Position numbers and translations under genes: made by a program
Assembly (NCBI RefSeq): GCF_002157225.2
Contig: NZ_CP020038.1
Location: 62,001-126,000 of the forward strand
Direction of reading: 5' to 3'
Length of the DNA stretch: 64,000 nucleotides
Source of the DNA: Agarilytica rhodophyticola
GTDB taxonomy: Bacteria > Pseudomonadota > Gammaproteobacteria > Pseudomonadales > Cellvibrionaceae
Shown: one piece after another, positions 34,567 through 44,586 of the stretch
Position numbering within the stretch: position 1 is the first letter of the stretch
Layout: every line of letters begins with the position of its first letter
Notes under the pieces: generated by a model
Told to the model about the DNA's origin: nothing
Databases searched by the model: none
The model's input: the letters and a program-made list of their open reading frames with translations, nothing else

Positions 34567-35061
34567 TTAAGTCAAAACTTCTTTTGGTGAAGAGCGGTAA
34601 CGAATATGAGCGCTTTTGTGCTCAATATCTCTCCAATGGGTGATATCCAACTTAAATTCTACTACTGAGCTGGTAACCATCGGCTCAATATCATCACAGC
34701 TAAGGTATTCTGCGAGCAACTCTAGACCAGGATTGTGACCAATTAACCAAACGTAATTGTTTTTTTCATGCGTATCGAGGTACGTGAGAGCTTGTAAAAG
34801 ATTTTCACTGCTTGCTTCATACAGTTCTTGCTGCAGGGATATCAGTGATAACGGCCAGCTATTTTCATTAATGTAAGCGAGTGCTGTGGCGTAAGTTCTT
34901 ACGGCAGGGGAACACAGAATAATATCGGGAGGGTTGCCTCTGTAATGACGAGCCATTGCTGGCGCATTATCAAGCCCTCTCTTATTCAACGGCCGATAGA
35001 TATCGTCAACATCATACTTCCAACTAGATTTTGCATGCCGACATAGCACTAGTTTTTTCAT
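34567..35061 (-). CDS. sixA: SixA-type histidine phosphatase
   Basis: The 164-residue protein is in the phosphoglycerate-mutase fold, with the catalytic LCRHAKSSW (His9) at the N-terminus, AYDDIYRPLNKRG-like DVDDIYRPLNKRG, PDIILCSPAVRTYATA, and VWLIGHNPGLELL holding the second catalytic His. E. coli SixA removes phosphate from His of HPt domains; this protein is close in length and motifs. A phosphorelay partner is not adjacent. Gene symbol given on family match. Confidence 0.85.
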   Translation of the reverse strand: MKKLVLCRHAKSSWKYDVDDIYRPLNKRGLDNAPAMARHYRGNPPDIILCSPAVRTYATALAYINENSWPLSLISLQQELYEASSENLLQALTYLDTHEKNNYVWLIGHNPGLELLAEYLSCDDIEPMVTSSVVEFKLDITHWRDIEHKSAHIRYRSSPKEVLT

Positions 35062-35115
35062 TCTTGAGGCCTCGTGAATAAATGAAAAATAACGTAAATG
35101 AAGATAAGACAGATA

Positions 35116-36900
35116 TTAGTGTTGTTCTGCCTGTTGTATTTTCCATAACTGGGCATATTTGCCGTCAAGTCCTATCAGCGTTTTATGATCTCCCTGTTCT
35201 GCTACTTGTCCATTTTGTAGGACAATAATTTTATCAGCATCAACAATAGTAGATAGCCTATGCGCAATAACTAAACTCGTTTGGTCGCGGCTGATTTTAT
35301 TGATGGATTGCAGAATACTTTTTTCCGATTTACTGTCCAGAGAAGAAGTTGCTTCGTCAAATATCATGAGCGGTGGATTTTTTAATATTGCGCGAGCGAT
35401 TGATACTCGCTGTTTTTCTCCCCCTGAAAGTTTCAGCCCTCTTTCGCCTACGAGCGTCTGTAAGCCTTGTGGCAGTTGACGGATGAAATCATCTAAGTTC
35501 GCCAGACGAATAGCGCTGTCTATTTCTTCATCGCTGGCTGTGACATTCCCGTAGCGAATATTTTCCATAATTGTTGTGTTAAATAAAACCGTATCCTGTG
35601 GCACAACGCCAATAGATTTGCGCAATGAGTGTAGTGAAACCTCAGAGATATTTTGACCATCAATGCTAATCGTACCGGAATTGCAGTCGTAAAAACGAAA
35701 CAGTAACTTAAACAGTGTAGACTTGCCTGCTCCGCTGCTGCCGACAATGGCGACTTTTTCACCAGGGTTAATACTAAAACTTATATCTTGTAGAATCTTT
35801 CTTTCTGGTGAATAGGCAAAAGATACATGACTAAACTCAACCTTGCCTTCTTTAATAAAGAGTTCTTGTGCATCTTTTTTGTCTTTAACTTTGGGCTGTT
35901 GATTTAGCAAACTAAACATATTTTCGATATTTGCCATCGAGCCTTTCATCTCCCGATAAACAAATCCTAAAAAGTTTAGTGGCATAAATACCTGGATCAT
36001 AAAAGCATTAATAAGAACGAAATCTCCTAGGGTCATGTTTTGTTCGACCACATTATAGGCAGCCAGTATCATTGCACTGCTTACCGCTGCGGCTATGATA
36101 AATGCCTGGCCACCGTTGAGAAGGAAAAGAGAGAGCCGATTTTTTTGACGAGCATTTTCCCACGTGGCTAAATCGTGATCATAGCGTTCAGCTTCATATT
36201 CTTCATTCGTAAAATATTTCACTGTCTCGTAATTTAATAAACTATCCACTGAACGTGTACTTGTTTCTGATTCTGCATGATTTACTTGGCGCAAAAACTT
36301 TGTCCTAAGTTCTGTTACTAAAATAGAAAAAATTATGTATGTTGCTACGGCAATTAGTACGATCAATGCAAACCATACATTGTATTTAGTTAATAGCGCG
36401 ATAGTGATAAAGCCTATTTCAAGCAGCGTTGGTACAATATTAAATACCATAAAACGTAGTAGGAAACTTATGCCATTAGTTCCACGTTCTATATCTCGCG
36501 ATAGGCCTCCTGTTCTTCTGTTGAGATGAAAGTCTAGGTCTAATGAATGCAAATGGCGAAATATTTTTAAGCCGATCCTGCGCATCGCACGCTCTGTAAC
36601 TCTACCAAAAATCGTATCTCTTAGTTCACCAAATAAAACACTTGAAAAGCGTGCTGCACCGTAAGCAACTAATAGTGCAATGGGAATCGCGATAGCGTCG
36701 GCAAAATCATTAGCTTGCTCTAAATCATCGACAATATATTTTAAGATAAATGGCAAACCTACACTTGCGACTTTTGCCATTATTAGACAAAACATCGCCA
36801 AAAGTATGCGACTTTTATATTCAAATAGGTATGGGCCAAGTGATGCTAAAGCACGCCAGTTTATTTCTTTGATTTCAACGTCTGTTCTTTGTCCGCGCAT
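35116..36900 (-). CDS. Atm1/HMT1-type ABC exporter (membrane domain plus ATPase)
   Basis: The 594-residue half-transporter has six membrane helices (about residues 25-310) and a C-terminal ATPase: Walker A VGSSGAGKSTLFKLLF, Q-loop PQDTVLF, signature LSGGEKQRVSIARAI, Walker B LMIFDEATSSLDS, H-loop IAHRLST. The sequence LNRRTGGLSRDIERGTNGI matches the Atm1/ABCB7/HMT1 branch, which exports glutathione-linked or metal-thiol compounds. The ATG at 36900 (MRGQRTDVEI) is preferred over the TTG at 36957. The nearby glutathione genes on the opposite strand fit a thiol-export role, as inference. Confidence 0.9.
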   Translation of the reverse strand: MRGQRTDVEIKEINWRALASLGPYLFEYKSRILLAMFCLIMAKVASVGLPFILKYIVDDLEQANDFADAIAIPIALLVAYGAARFSSVLFGELRDTIFGRVTERAMRRIGLKIFRHLHSLDLDFHLNRRTGGLSRDIERGTNGISFLLRFMVFNIVPTLLEIGFITIALLTKYNVWFALIVLIAVATYIIFSILVTELRTKFLRQVNHAESETSTRSVDSLLNYETVKYFTNEEYEAERYDHDLATWENARQKNRLSLFLLNGGQAFIIAAAVSSAMILAAYNVVEQNMTLGDFVLINAFMIQVFMPLNFLGFVYREMKGSMANIENMFSLLNQQPKVKDKKDAQELFIKEGKVEFSHVSFAYSPERKILQDISFSINPGEKVAIVGSSGAGKSTLFKLLFRFYDCNSGTISIDGQNISEVSLHSLRKSIGVVPQDTVLFNTTIMENIRYGNVTASDEEIDSAIRLANLDDFIRQLPQGLQTLVGERGLKLSGGEKQRVSIARAILKNPPLMIFDEATSSLDSKSEKSILQSINKISRDQTSLVIAHRLSTIVDADKIIVLQNGQVAEQGDHKTLIGLDGKYAQLWKIQQAEQH

Positions 36901-37362
36901 ATCTTTAATAATGTCTGTTAGAAGTGAATAAATGACTATTGTTAGTAAGCCAAGCAATTAAGATACTATGGCGATGAGAATGAATTACGCCATCATTAAA
37001 GATCCATAGCATTGGTTATTTATACTCATCATAAACTTTTTTTGTATTAATCGCTTTTGTATAAATTTTGTCGCGAAATACTCTTGCATTCTAATGCTAT
37101 TTAAACATCTAATGCGCGATGTTTATTGAGTGCCCCAAAAATAAACAAAACAATGGTTGCTCAATAATTAATAAATGCGTGCGCTGCAAAAATTTTAATT
37201 TTTAAACGTACTGGTAAGTCGATAGCGGTTCTCGGCTACTACTGCCCTTCCCGCTTTTTAAGTCTAATTTTAAAAACTAAATAAAAAATTTGGCCACGAA
37301 GCTTATGCTTGGTGGATAAGATTTAATAGCGAATAAAATATGTACTAATTAAGGAGTAATGA
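36901..37362. other. Intergenic control region upstream of TonB receptor
   Basis: This AT-rich divergent region separates the ABC exporter from the TonB-dependent receptor. AAGGAG lies just before the receptor ATG at 37363. I find no convincing gene, Fur-box or terminator. Confidence 0.5.
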
Positions 37363-39972
37363 ATGAGCAATATCAATATCAAACCAAAAAGGTTAGTGGT
37401 AGCTATAAGCACGGCTATTTTGTCGAGCCTGAGTGTTACCCCTGTTTTCGCACAAGGCGATGCAAATTTAGAAGAACTTGTAGTAGTCGGCTCTCGGGTT
37501 GCAGGTCGCTCGGCGGAAGACTTACCTGTACCAGTAGATACTTTATCTTCAGAAGCATTAGAACGCACAGGCCAAACGGAAGTGGGTCGAATGTTACAAG
37601 CTCTAGCTCCTTCTTTTAACTTTTCCAGCTCCAGTATTAGTGACGGTACCGATGCTTTAAGGCCTGCGACACTTAGAGGTTTAGGGCCAGACCAAACCCT
37701 GGTGCTTATTAATGGTAAGCGTCGTCATCAGGCATCGCTTATCCATATTAATACTTCTGTTGGGCGCGGCACTGCAGGAACTGACTTAAATGCAATACCT
37801 GCGGCAGCAATTGAGAGAATAGAAGTGTTGCGCGACGGAGCAGCCGCGCAATATGGATCCGACGCTATTGCTGGTGTGATCAATATCGTTCTGAAAACGG
37901 ATGCCGAATACGGTCAGGTAGATGTTTCCTATGGTGAGTTTTCTGAGGGCGATGGTGAGACTACCAATGTCAATATTAATAAAGGCTTTGCTCTTGGCAG
38001 CGAAGGCTATTTTAACGCAAGTTTAAATTTTCGAGATCGTGGTAATACAAATCGCGCTGGTTTACATGGCTCATGTCAGTTTCCAGGGTGTGTCGATACC
38101 GATGGTGACGGTATTTTAGAACCTGGTGATCCCCGTGAAGTTACAGCCAATCGTAATACTTTTAGAATAGGTGATGCGGATTCTGAACAGGTCGCCTTTA
38201 CTCTAAATGCCGCCTATAACGCGGGCCCTGGAGAAATCTATGGCTTTGTGACCTACTCCAACCGTGATAACCAGTCGGCAGCTTTCTTCCGCCATAATGC
38301 TAACAGTAACGGCAATCCTCCGTTGGCCGACGGCGACGCTGTGATTCCCGAAGGTTTTCTACCCAAAATCAATTCTCAAATCGATGATTTTTCCTACAAC
38401 TTCGGTTATCGCGTGAATTTTGATGATGAGTCCTCGCTGGATATTTCCTATACCACAGGTAAAAATAGCATTGACTACGTTACCAGTGACACTATCAATG
38501 CATCATTTGCTAATGAGTTGCGTTTTGGTCGTGGTTTGAGCGACGCTGATATTCGAGCGCAAATTCCCCGTTCTGGTCGAGCCTATGGCTTGGAGCTGTC
38601 ATTAAGTACTTTTAATGTAGACTTTGTACAAAACTACGGTGACCTCACAATAGCCATCGGTAGTGAAATTCGCACAGATGAATACAAAATCACTGCCGGT
38701 GAGCGTTATGGTTTCTTCGATTACGATACAACTATAGATCCTGCTACCAATAATCCGGTAAGTATTTATGATGACGGCAATCCAGCTAATGGTGATGAAG
38801 ATGCAGCTGCAGGTTTGCAAGGTTTCGGCGGCATCGGGCCTGATTCAGAAGTGGATGAAACGCGAGACGTTTTTTCATTTTACATCGATGCTGAATATGA
38901 GATCAGTGATAATGCTCTAGTTAGTGCCGCTATTCGACACGATAACTACTCGGGTTTCGGCGATACCACCAACTATAAGTTAGCCGGTAGTGTTGGCCTT
39001 ACCGATAGTCTGCGATTCCGTGCAGCGGCAAGTACAGGTTTCCGGGCACCTTCTATGCAACAGCTATTTTTCAATAACATCAGTACCCAGTTTGTTGATG
39101 ATCCTAACAATATTGGCGGGCCTCAAATTGCTGTGCAGGTGGGCACCTTCCGTAATGACAGTGAGTTGGCCGGGGATATTGGTATTCCGCAGCTAAAAGA
39201 AGAAGAGTCTTTGAGCTTCAGTGCGGGCTTTGTACTAACACCATTGGATAACCTGACCATCACTTTGGATTACTATAATATTGATATCGAAGATCGTATC
39301 GTTATCAGTAATCGCTTAGGTTTTGGTCTGTCTGATAGTCTCACTTCTGCCTTATTGGCATCGGGCGCTGGTGCCGCTCAATTTTTCCTTAATGGGGCTG
39401 ATACCGAAACGGATGGTTTTGACATTGTAGCAACCTATGGTTTGAGCCTGGGTGCTGGTGACCTCGACCTTACGCTATCTGGCAACTTCACTGAAACTGA
39501 AGTGACCGAGCTCTTTACCCCAGCCGGCAGCGGTTTATCCACTGTGGCTGTATCGGATGTATTTAGTGAACAGGATATTTCCATTATTGAGGAGTGGCAG
39601 CCAGAGGATAGAATCAGCTTCAGTGGTAACTATACCTTGGATCGCTTCAACGCTGTGTTGTCCTTGAATCGCTTTGGTGAATACAGTGTAACTGATGGAG
39701 GACGCCAAACCTATGGCGCTGAGATCGTTACCGACCTTAGACTAAACTACAATCTCACCGAAAGTTTCAGTATCAACGTGGGTGGTAATAACATCTTTGA
39801 TGTAACACCCGACGAAAACACCATTGGTAATTCTCGCTCTGGCGCTATTGAGAACGGACCCGATGGCGATTTGATTGTTGATAGTAACGGTGTGTTTAGG
39901 TTTTCCCGCCGTGCGGCACCGTTTGGTTTCAATGGCGCCTACTATTATGCAGGTATGAGCTATAAGTTTTAA
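37363..39972 (+). CDS. TonB-dependent outer-membrane receptor
   Basis: The 869-residue protein has a signal peptide (residues 1-30, cleavage near VFAQG), a TonB box-like segment (LEELVVVGSR, residues 35-44), a plug domain (about 50-175: RPATLRGLGPDQTLVLINGKRR, IERIEVLRDGAAAQYGSDAIAG) and a 22-stranded barrel ending in Phe (AGMSYKF). Several Asp-rich loops (DTDGDGILEPGDP) may bind calcium. Substrate is unknown. The next gene is a dicarboxylate symporter, after a good terminator, so they are separate transcripts. Confidence 0.95.
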   Translation: MSNINIKPKRLVVAISTAILSSLSVTPVFAQGDANLEELVVVGSRVAGRSAEDLPVPVDTLSSEALERTGQTEVGRMLQALAPSFNFSSSSISDGTDALRPATLRGLGPDQTLVLINGKRRHQASLIHINTSVGRGTAGTDLNAIPAAAIERIEVLRDGAAAQYGSDAIAGVINIVLKTDAEYGQVDVSYGEFSEGDGETTNVNINKGFALGSEGYFNASLNFRDRGNTNRAGLHGSCQFPGCVDTDGDGILEPGDPREVTANRNTFRIGDADSEQVAFTLNAAYNAGPGEIYGFVTYSNRDNQSAAFFRHNANSNGNPPLADGDAVIPEGFLPKINSQIDDFSYNFGYRVNFDDESSLDISYTTGKNSIDYVTSDTINASFANELRFGRGLSDADIRAQIPRSGRAYGLELSLSTFNVDFVQNYGDLTIAIGSEIRTDEYKITAGERYGFFDYDTTIDPATNNPVSIYDDGNPANGDEDAAAGLQGFGGIGPDSEVDETRDVFSFYIDAEYEISDNALVSAAIRHDNYSGFGDTTNYKLAGSVGLTDSLRFRAAASTGFRAPSMQQLFFNNISTQFVDDPNNIGGPQIAVQVGTFRNDSELAGDIGIPQLKEEESLSFSAGFVLTPLDNLTITLDYYNIDIEDRIVISNRLGFGLSDSLTSALLASGAGAAQFFLNGADTETDGFDIVATYGLSLGAGDLDLTLSGNFTETEVTELFTPAGSGLSTVAVSDVFSEQDISIIEEWQPEDRISFSGNYTLDRFNAVLSLNRFGEYSVTDGGRQTYGAEIVTDLRLNYNLTESFSINVGGNNIFDVTPDENTIGNSRSGAIENGPDGDLIVDSNGVFRFSRRAAPFGFNGAYYYAGMSYKF

Positions 39973-39995
39973 GTGGCTCAAAAATACCTGACATT

Positions 39996-40019
39996 AAGCT
40001 CGCTTCGGCGAGCTTTTTT
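39996..40019 (+). terminator. Rho-independent terminator after TonB receptor
   Basis: AAGCTCGC and GCGAGCTT form an 8-bp perfect stem around the stable tetraloop TTCG, followed by a run of T (40014-40019). Confidence 0.85.
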
Positions 40020-40168
40020 ATTGCTAGAGCCTTTTAATAGACATAAGTCTCTCACAGGTTTGTCACTGCAGGAGATATAGGTCTTTGCTTAAAATAACGC
40101 ACACGATACACTTGCACACCACAAGCAAATAATAAGATACGCGACAAGCGAAATTCGAGGTTTGATTA

Positions 40169-41440
40169 ATGACCGATCACAACGATGTTTCCCAGGGACT
40201 GACAAAAAGAATTCTAATTGCTATGGGTTTGGGTGCCGTAGTGGGGCTGATCTTTTTCAATCTACCTAATGAGGGTTTGTTAGGAAATATTAATAGCTTT
40301 TTACTAGGTGGAGTATTTGATCTAGTCGGTTCTGTTTTTATTGCCAGCTTAAAAATGCTGGTAGTGCCACTTGTCTTTGTCTCCCTGGTTTGTGGCGTAT
40401 GTTCCATTGGCGGCAACAGCCGGATCGGCATGATTTCCGTCAAGACAATAGCCTTCTATCTTATCACTACTGCTGTCGCTATTAGTTTGGCGTTGGCGTT
40501 GGCTAACATTATTGACCCCGGCGTTGGTAATATTAATGTTGACCCTGCGAAGGCCTTCGAACCTAAAGAAAGCCCGAGTATTTGGGCGACCCTAAAAGAT
40601 CTTGTCCCTACCAATATTGTCAGTGCCATGGCTGATGGCAAAATGCTACAGATTATTATATTCGCTATTCTGTTTGGTATTGGGCTATCTAAGGTGGGTG
40701 ACGGAGCAAGGCAAGTAAGAAACTTTTTCACTGAGCTTGATAAAGTTGTTATGCAGATGGTTTTACTGCTGATGCGCCTGGCGCCCTATGGTGTTTTTTG
40801 TCTTATTGCTACCATGTTTGCTAAGAGTGGCTTAGCGAATATTGTACAGTTGGCAAAATATTTCACCAATGTATTGCTGGTGTTAATTATCCATATGTTC
40901 TTAAGTTACGGTACATTGTTGTGGCTTTTCACAGGCTTGAATCCAGTGACCTTCTTCAAGAAGATGAAAAATGTTTGGGTCTTTGGTTTTAGCACGGCTT
41001 CTAGTAATGCGACCTTACCTGTTACTTTGGAAAATGCTGAGAAAAATTTAGGGGTTAAAAATGAAATTGCCTCTTTTACTGTACCACTAGGTGCGACTAT
41101 TAATATGGATGGCACTGCTATCATGCAAGGTGTCGCCACAGTTTTTATTTCTCAGTACTTTAATATTGATATTGGTTTTACTGGTTATATGATGGTGATT
41201 TTAACTGCGACACTGGCATCTATCGGAACTGCTGGTGTGCCAGGCGTCGGACTAATTATGTTGACTATGGTGTTGGCGCAAGTTGGTCTGCCTGCTGAAG
41301 GTATCGCTATTATTATTGGTGTAGATCGTATTCTTGATATGGCCAGAACAGCGGTCAATATTACTGGAGACTCTGCTGCCTCTATTATTGTTGCTAAAAG
41401 TGAAGATAAATTAGACATCGACACCTATAACAAGGTGTAG
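40169..41440 (+). CDS. Dicarboxylate/amino acid:cation symporter (DAACS family)
   Basis: The 423-residue inner-membrane protein has the DAACS fold: N-terminal helices, a long hydrophobic segment VPLVFVSLVCGVCSIGG, the HP1 serine-rich hairpin TASSNATLPVTLENAEKNLG, NMDGTAIMQG and the TM8 motif DRILDMARTAVNITGDSAAS. It imports glutamate, aspartate or C4-dicarboxylates with sodium or protons. Length is normal (about 420). It is a single gene with a large hairpin 55 bases after the stop. Confidence 0.92.
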   Translation: MTDHNDVSQGLTKRILIAMGLGAVVGLIFFNLPNEGLLGNINSFLLGGVFDLVGSVFIASLKMLVVPLVFVSLVCGVCSIGGNSRIGMISVKTIAFYLITTAVAISLALALANIIDPGVGNINVDPAKAFEPKESPSIWATLKDLVPTNIVSAMADGKMLQIIIFAILFGIGLSKVGDGARQVRNFFTELDKVVMQMVLLLMRLAPYGVFCLIATMFAKSGLANIVQLAKYFTNVLLVLIIHMFLSYGTLLWLFTGLNPVTFFKKMKNVWVFGFSTASSNATLPVTLENAEKNLGVKNEIASFTVPLGATINMDGTAIMQGVATVFISQYFNIDIGFTGYMMVILTATLASIGTAGVPGVGLIMLTMVLAQVGLPAEGIAIIIGVDRILDMARTAVNITGDSAASIIVAKSEDKLDIDTYNKV

Positions 41441-41494
41441 TCAACAAGTCGTAGCGTTCGACTCTTTTCCCTTCCTCAACGATCTAAAAATGAT

Positions 41495-41536
41495 ACATAT
41501 ACAATCTCAGCCTCAGCTGGCTGAAGTTGTATATGT
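41495..41536 (+). terminator. Large hairpin downstream of DAACS symporter
   Basis: ACATATACAA pairs with TTGTATATGT (10 bp), then after a 2-base internal mismatch TCAGCC pairs with GGCTGA (6 bp) around a 6-base loop. It is not followed by a T run, so it may stabilise the mRNA end rather than terminate. Confidence 0.5.
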
Positions 41537-41648
41537 AAAGTGTGAACAGGTGCTGCAATCTATTTTTCTTTCAAATATGATGAATTATGAGTAAGTTGCC
41601 AGCGCATCCTGCAGCGGTTAGTTGATTGTATTGTAATACTTATTGTAA

Positions 41649-41816
41649 CTAGTGCGAGGCTTGTGATGAGCTTCGTCGATCACTTTTTCTTCTATCTTGA
41701 GCAATATCCCCTTCAAATGGTATGTCTCCTTTTCTCCTATCTGGTGTTTGTCTTTCTTCAAGTGCTTCTTCAAGTTGTTTAATAATAAATGGAGCTGTTT
41801 CTTCAGATTTTGCCAT
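41649..41816 (-). CDS. Small hydrophilic protein of unknown function
   Basis: The 55-residue protein from the ATG at 41816 is highly charged and repeats a short DRRKGD / DRRKSDRR pattern in its C-terminal half, with a helical N-terminus (APFIIKQLEEALEER). No membrane segment. An in-frame GTG five codons upstream is possible. The repeated motif supports a real gene, but the ribosome site is weak. Confidence 0.5.
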   Translation of the reverse strand: MAKSEETAPFIIKQLEEALEERQTPDRRKGDIPFEGDIAQDRRKSDRRSSSQASH

Positions 41817-41831
41817 GACTATTTTTACCAC

Positions 41832-42175
41832 ATATCATCTTTGTTAACAGGATGAATCCTGATCCTGTAAATATTCACTTACCACTAACCAATTAGTTCA
41901 CATCCAGCTAGACCTTAGATTCATCATGAATTATTTTCCACTATATTGACGAGTTTTTTATATGTATAAATCAAATATGAATCAATACCCTTACCTTATT
42001 AAGGCTTATACAGATATATCAGCATAGACCATTTTTTAATGGCGTATCTGTTTTTTTTGTGTCATTTTGTTAACGAATGAGTACGGCCATGTGTGAATAG
42101 GTTCAGATTCTTTGACAGCGTCAAATGATTGACTAAAATGCACCTCGAAATTTGATCAATATACAAGGTGACGTC
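41832..42175. other. Intergenic region upstream of yajQ
   Basis: About 340 bp of AT-rich sequence. AAGGTG lies before the yajQ ATG. I see no gene or clear regulatory palindrome. Confidence 0.4.
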
Positions 42176-42658
42176 ATGCCCTCATTTGATATCGTGTCTG
42201 AAATAAATAATGAAGAAGTGCGCAATGCTGTTGAGAACTCCTCAAGAGAGCTAGACACTCGCTACGATTTTCGTGGTGTAGATGCTAGCTTCAAATGGAC
42301 GAAAGATGAAACAACCCTATCGGCAGAAGCTGATTTTCAGCTTGAGCAGATGCTTGATATTTTGCGCAGTAAGCTAGTCAAACGCAACGTGGATGCCAAC
42401 TGTCTTGAAACATCCGACCCCATTCACTCAGGTAAGACATTTAGCATCACTGTTACTTTTAAGCAGGGTATTGATCAGCCTTTATCTAAAAAAATTATCA
42501 AGCTCGTCAAAGATAGTAAGCTTAAAGTACAAACAGCAATTCAAGGTGAAAAAATCCGTGTTACAGGCAAAAAGCGCGACGACCTGCAAGCCGTTATGAG
42601 TCTGGTAAAAGAAGCTGGGCTTGGTCAGCCGTTTCAATTTAATAATTTTCGAGATTAA
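42176..42658 (+). CDS. yajQ: YajQ-family nucleotide-binding protein
   Basis: The 160-residue protein is typical Yaj[47 protein letters not shown] and [24 protein letters not shown]. In Xanthomonas and Pseudomonas YajQ binds cyclic di-GMP and affects virulence; in E. coli it binds tRNA or GTP. The ATG at 42176 with AAGGTG upstream is preferred over the earlier in-frame start at 42152. The next gene starts six bases after the stop. Confidence 0.95.
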   Translation: MPSFDIVSEINNEEVRNAVENSSRELDTRYDFRGVDASFKWTKDETTLSAEADFQLEQMLDILRSKLVKRNVDANCLETSDPIHSGKTFSITVTFKQGIDQPLSKKIIKLVKDSKLKVQTAIQGEKIRVTGKKRDDLQAVMSLVKEAGLGQPFQFNNFRD

Positions 42659-42663
42659 TCATT

Positions 42664-43065
42664 GTGGAAGAGATACTAGAAGAGCTACGTGAGTTAAGTG
42701 AAGACGTCAGTGTTGCCCTTGAGCTGCCGACGGAAGATGATCTTGTACTTATTGAAGAAGAAATATTAATCTCCCTACCCCACGCATTGAGGGTATTTTT
42801 GTTAGAAGCCAGTGATATTATTTACGGCTCAATTGAACCTGTGACCGCCGCAGACCCTAGGTCACACACTCACTTACCCGAAGTGGCTGCTCAAGCATGG
42901 AGTATGGGAATGCCGCGGGAATACATTCCTATCGCTGAATATGACGGTGGTTATGCATGTATTGCCGAAGATGGCAAAGTGTCGTTTTGGTCATCTAATG
43001 GAATGTTGGAAAATAAATGGGACGATTTTTGGCTGTGGTGTCGCGACGTGTGGATGGCGCGCTAG
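42664..43065 (+). CDS. SMI1/KNR4 (SUKH)-family protein
   Basis: The 133-residue acidic protein has the SUKH pattern: an N-terminal helix with LPTEDDLVLIEEEILISLPHALRVFLLEAS, a middle strand YGSIEPVTAADP, and IAEYDGGYACIAEDGKVSFWSSN near the C-terminus. SUKH proteins often act as immunity proteins against secreted toxins, but single copies beside yajQ are common and probably housekeeping. It uses a GTG start at 42664, six bases after yajQ, so the two are likely co-transcribed. Confidence 0.8.
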   Translation: MEEILEELRELSEDVSVALELPTEDDLVLIEEEILISLPHALRVFLLEASDIIYGSIEPVTAADPRSHTHLPEVAAQAWSMGMPREYIPIAEYDGGYACIAEDGKVSFWSSNGMLENKWDDFWLWCRDVWMAR

Positions 43066-43119
43066 TTCTGTGTGCATCTAGCAGTGTTATAATTATTTTA
43101 CCTAAAAGCCCTTTGATGT

Positions 43120-44586
43120 TTATGTTTTAAGTTTATAAGGCATTTCAACAAAAAATGTAGAATGCTGTTTAGAATTATGGACATAATAAATTTTGCCATC
43201 GTGAGCATCCACAATGCTTTTGGTAATGGCTAAGCCTAAGCCGGTTTTTTTCTCTCCTCCTGTAGCTTTTGTACTTAATACAGAAAAAGCTTTAAAGAGC
43301 TGTTTTTGTTCTTGTTCTGAGATTCCAGGACCTGCATCTTGCATCGATACTCTGAAAAAATCTTTCTCATCACTCAACTTGAGAAAGATAGTGCTGTTTT
43401 GTTGAGAATACTTAATAGCATTGGTAATGATATTATCAAATACTTGTTTTATTTTTAGAGGATCTAGATCTGCTTCTGGACAGTCACTTATATCTCGCTC
43501 AACAGTAATGTTTTTTGAGCTAGCTTCCGCTTGATATAGCTCAAGTCGCTCAGTGAGTATTTTGGCTGGATCGACACATTGTATGTTGAGTTGAGGGACG
43601 CCGCTTTCAATAACGGTGATATCTAACAAGGTTTCCAATAATTCTAAGAGATCGCTACTGCTACTGAGAATCATATTTAACAGTTTTTCAGAACGTTCAG
43701 GTGAAGGCGAGCGCTTTAATAGGAATTCTGCTGCAGTTTTTATTGAGCCAAGGGGGCCGCGAATATCATGCGACGCTGCTCCTAAGAATTGGTTTTTTAC
43801 TTTGTTCAGTTTGTCGAGTTCAAAATATGCATCGATACGTTCAATACCAGTATTAACTCGGCATAAGAACTCCTCAGGAATGAGGGGCTTGGAGACAAAA
43901 TCACTAGCACCGGATTTAATAAATTTTGCGGAAAATTCTCTGCCTTCTTTATCTGAAATACCAATTATTTCCATGATGGCCCGTGGGCATGCTTCTCTCA
44001 CGGTAGCTGCCAACTCCAAGCCACTCATATCGTCTAGGTTGTCATCTATAATAGCCAGATGAATATTTTCATTTTTCTTAAGAATATCTAAAGCACTTTT
44101 TGCGGTATCGACGCAATGGGTGATGAAGTTTTGCCTCTTTAAAAGAGAAACTATGGTATCGCATGATTCTTTATTATTATCGATAACCAATATCTCTGAG
44201 TTGCGGTTGACATAAATCCGCTTAATCATCCATACCACATGTTCAAGATTGTGAACACCGTTCTTATGTGCATAATCAGCGATGCCCTTTTGCCATAAGG
44301 TTTGGCTTAAGCTGTTGTCAGATGAACCTGTAAAAATAATTGAGGGAATATTGTAGTTAATGACCTGGTCAATGGCTTCCCCATTTGGTGCATCCGGTAG
44401 ATGATAGTCGACAATGGCGACAAAATATTCCTGTGATTTATCCTTCAGAATCTCTTTTGTACACGCCATACTTTCAGCAATGTCACATTCAAAACCATGT
44501 GCTTGTACAATTAGGCTTTTTAATATTGAAGAAAAAGACTTGCTGTCCTCGACAATAAGTACTTTTTCAGTAAATGCGTTTTCCAT
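43120..44586 (-). CDS. Two-receiver sensor histidine kinase (REC-REC-HisKA-HATPase)
   Basis: The 488-residue soluble protein has two receivers, the first with Asp60 (AIVDYHLPDAPNG) and the second with Asp181 (AIIDDNLDDMSG), then HisKA with His273 (LGAASHDIRGPLGSIK) and a HATPase with FDNIITNAIKYSQQ, MQDAGPGIS and GLGLAITKSIVDAHDGKIY. No membrane segment or input domain is present, so it is driven by phosphotransfer from other kinases or by protein partners. It is a single gene, with no linked response regulator. Confidence 0.9.
   Translation of the reverse strand: MENAFTEKVLIVEDSKSFSSILKSLIVQAHGFECDIAESMACTKEILKDKSQEYFVAIVDYHLPDAPNGEAIDQVINYNIPSIIFTGSSDNSLSQTLWQKGIADYAHKNGVHNLEHVVWMIKRIYVNRNSEILVIDNNKESCDTIVSLLKRQNFITHCVDTAKSALDILKKNENIHLAIIDDNLDDMSGLELAATVREACPRAIMEIIGISDKEGREFSAKFIKSGASDFVSKPLIPEEFLCRVNTGIERIDAYFELDKLNKVKNQFLGAASHDIRGPLGSIKTAAEFLLKRSPSPERSEKLLNMILSSSSDLLELLETLLDITVIESGVPQLNIQCVDPAKILTERLELYQAEASSKNITVERDISDCPEADLDPLKIKQVFDNIITNAIKYSQQNSTIFLKLSDEKDFFRVSMQDAGPGISEQEQKQLFKAFSVLSTKATGGEKKTGLGLAITKSIVDAHDGKIYYVHNSKQHSTFFVEMPYKLKT

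Noticed and set aside
31404-37237. Shared 12-mer CGGTTCTCGGCT at 31404 and 37226, both upstream of genes
   Set aside because: A 12-base match is expected many times by chance in 64 kb, and the flanking bases diverge at once.
42664-43065. SUKH protein as immunity to a local toxin
   Set aside because: No toxin gene is adjacent, and the six-base gap links it to yajQ; an immunity role is not supported.
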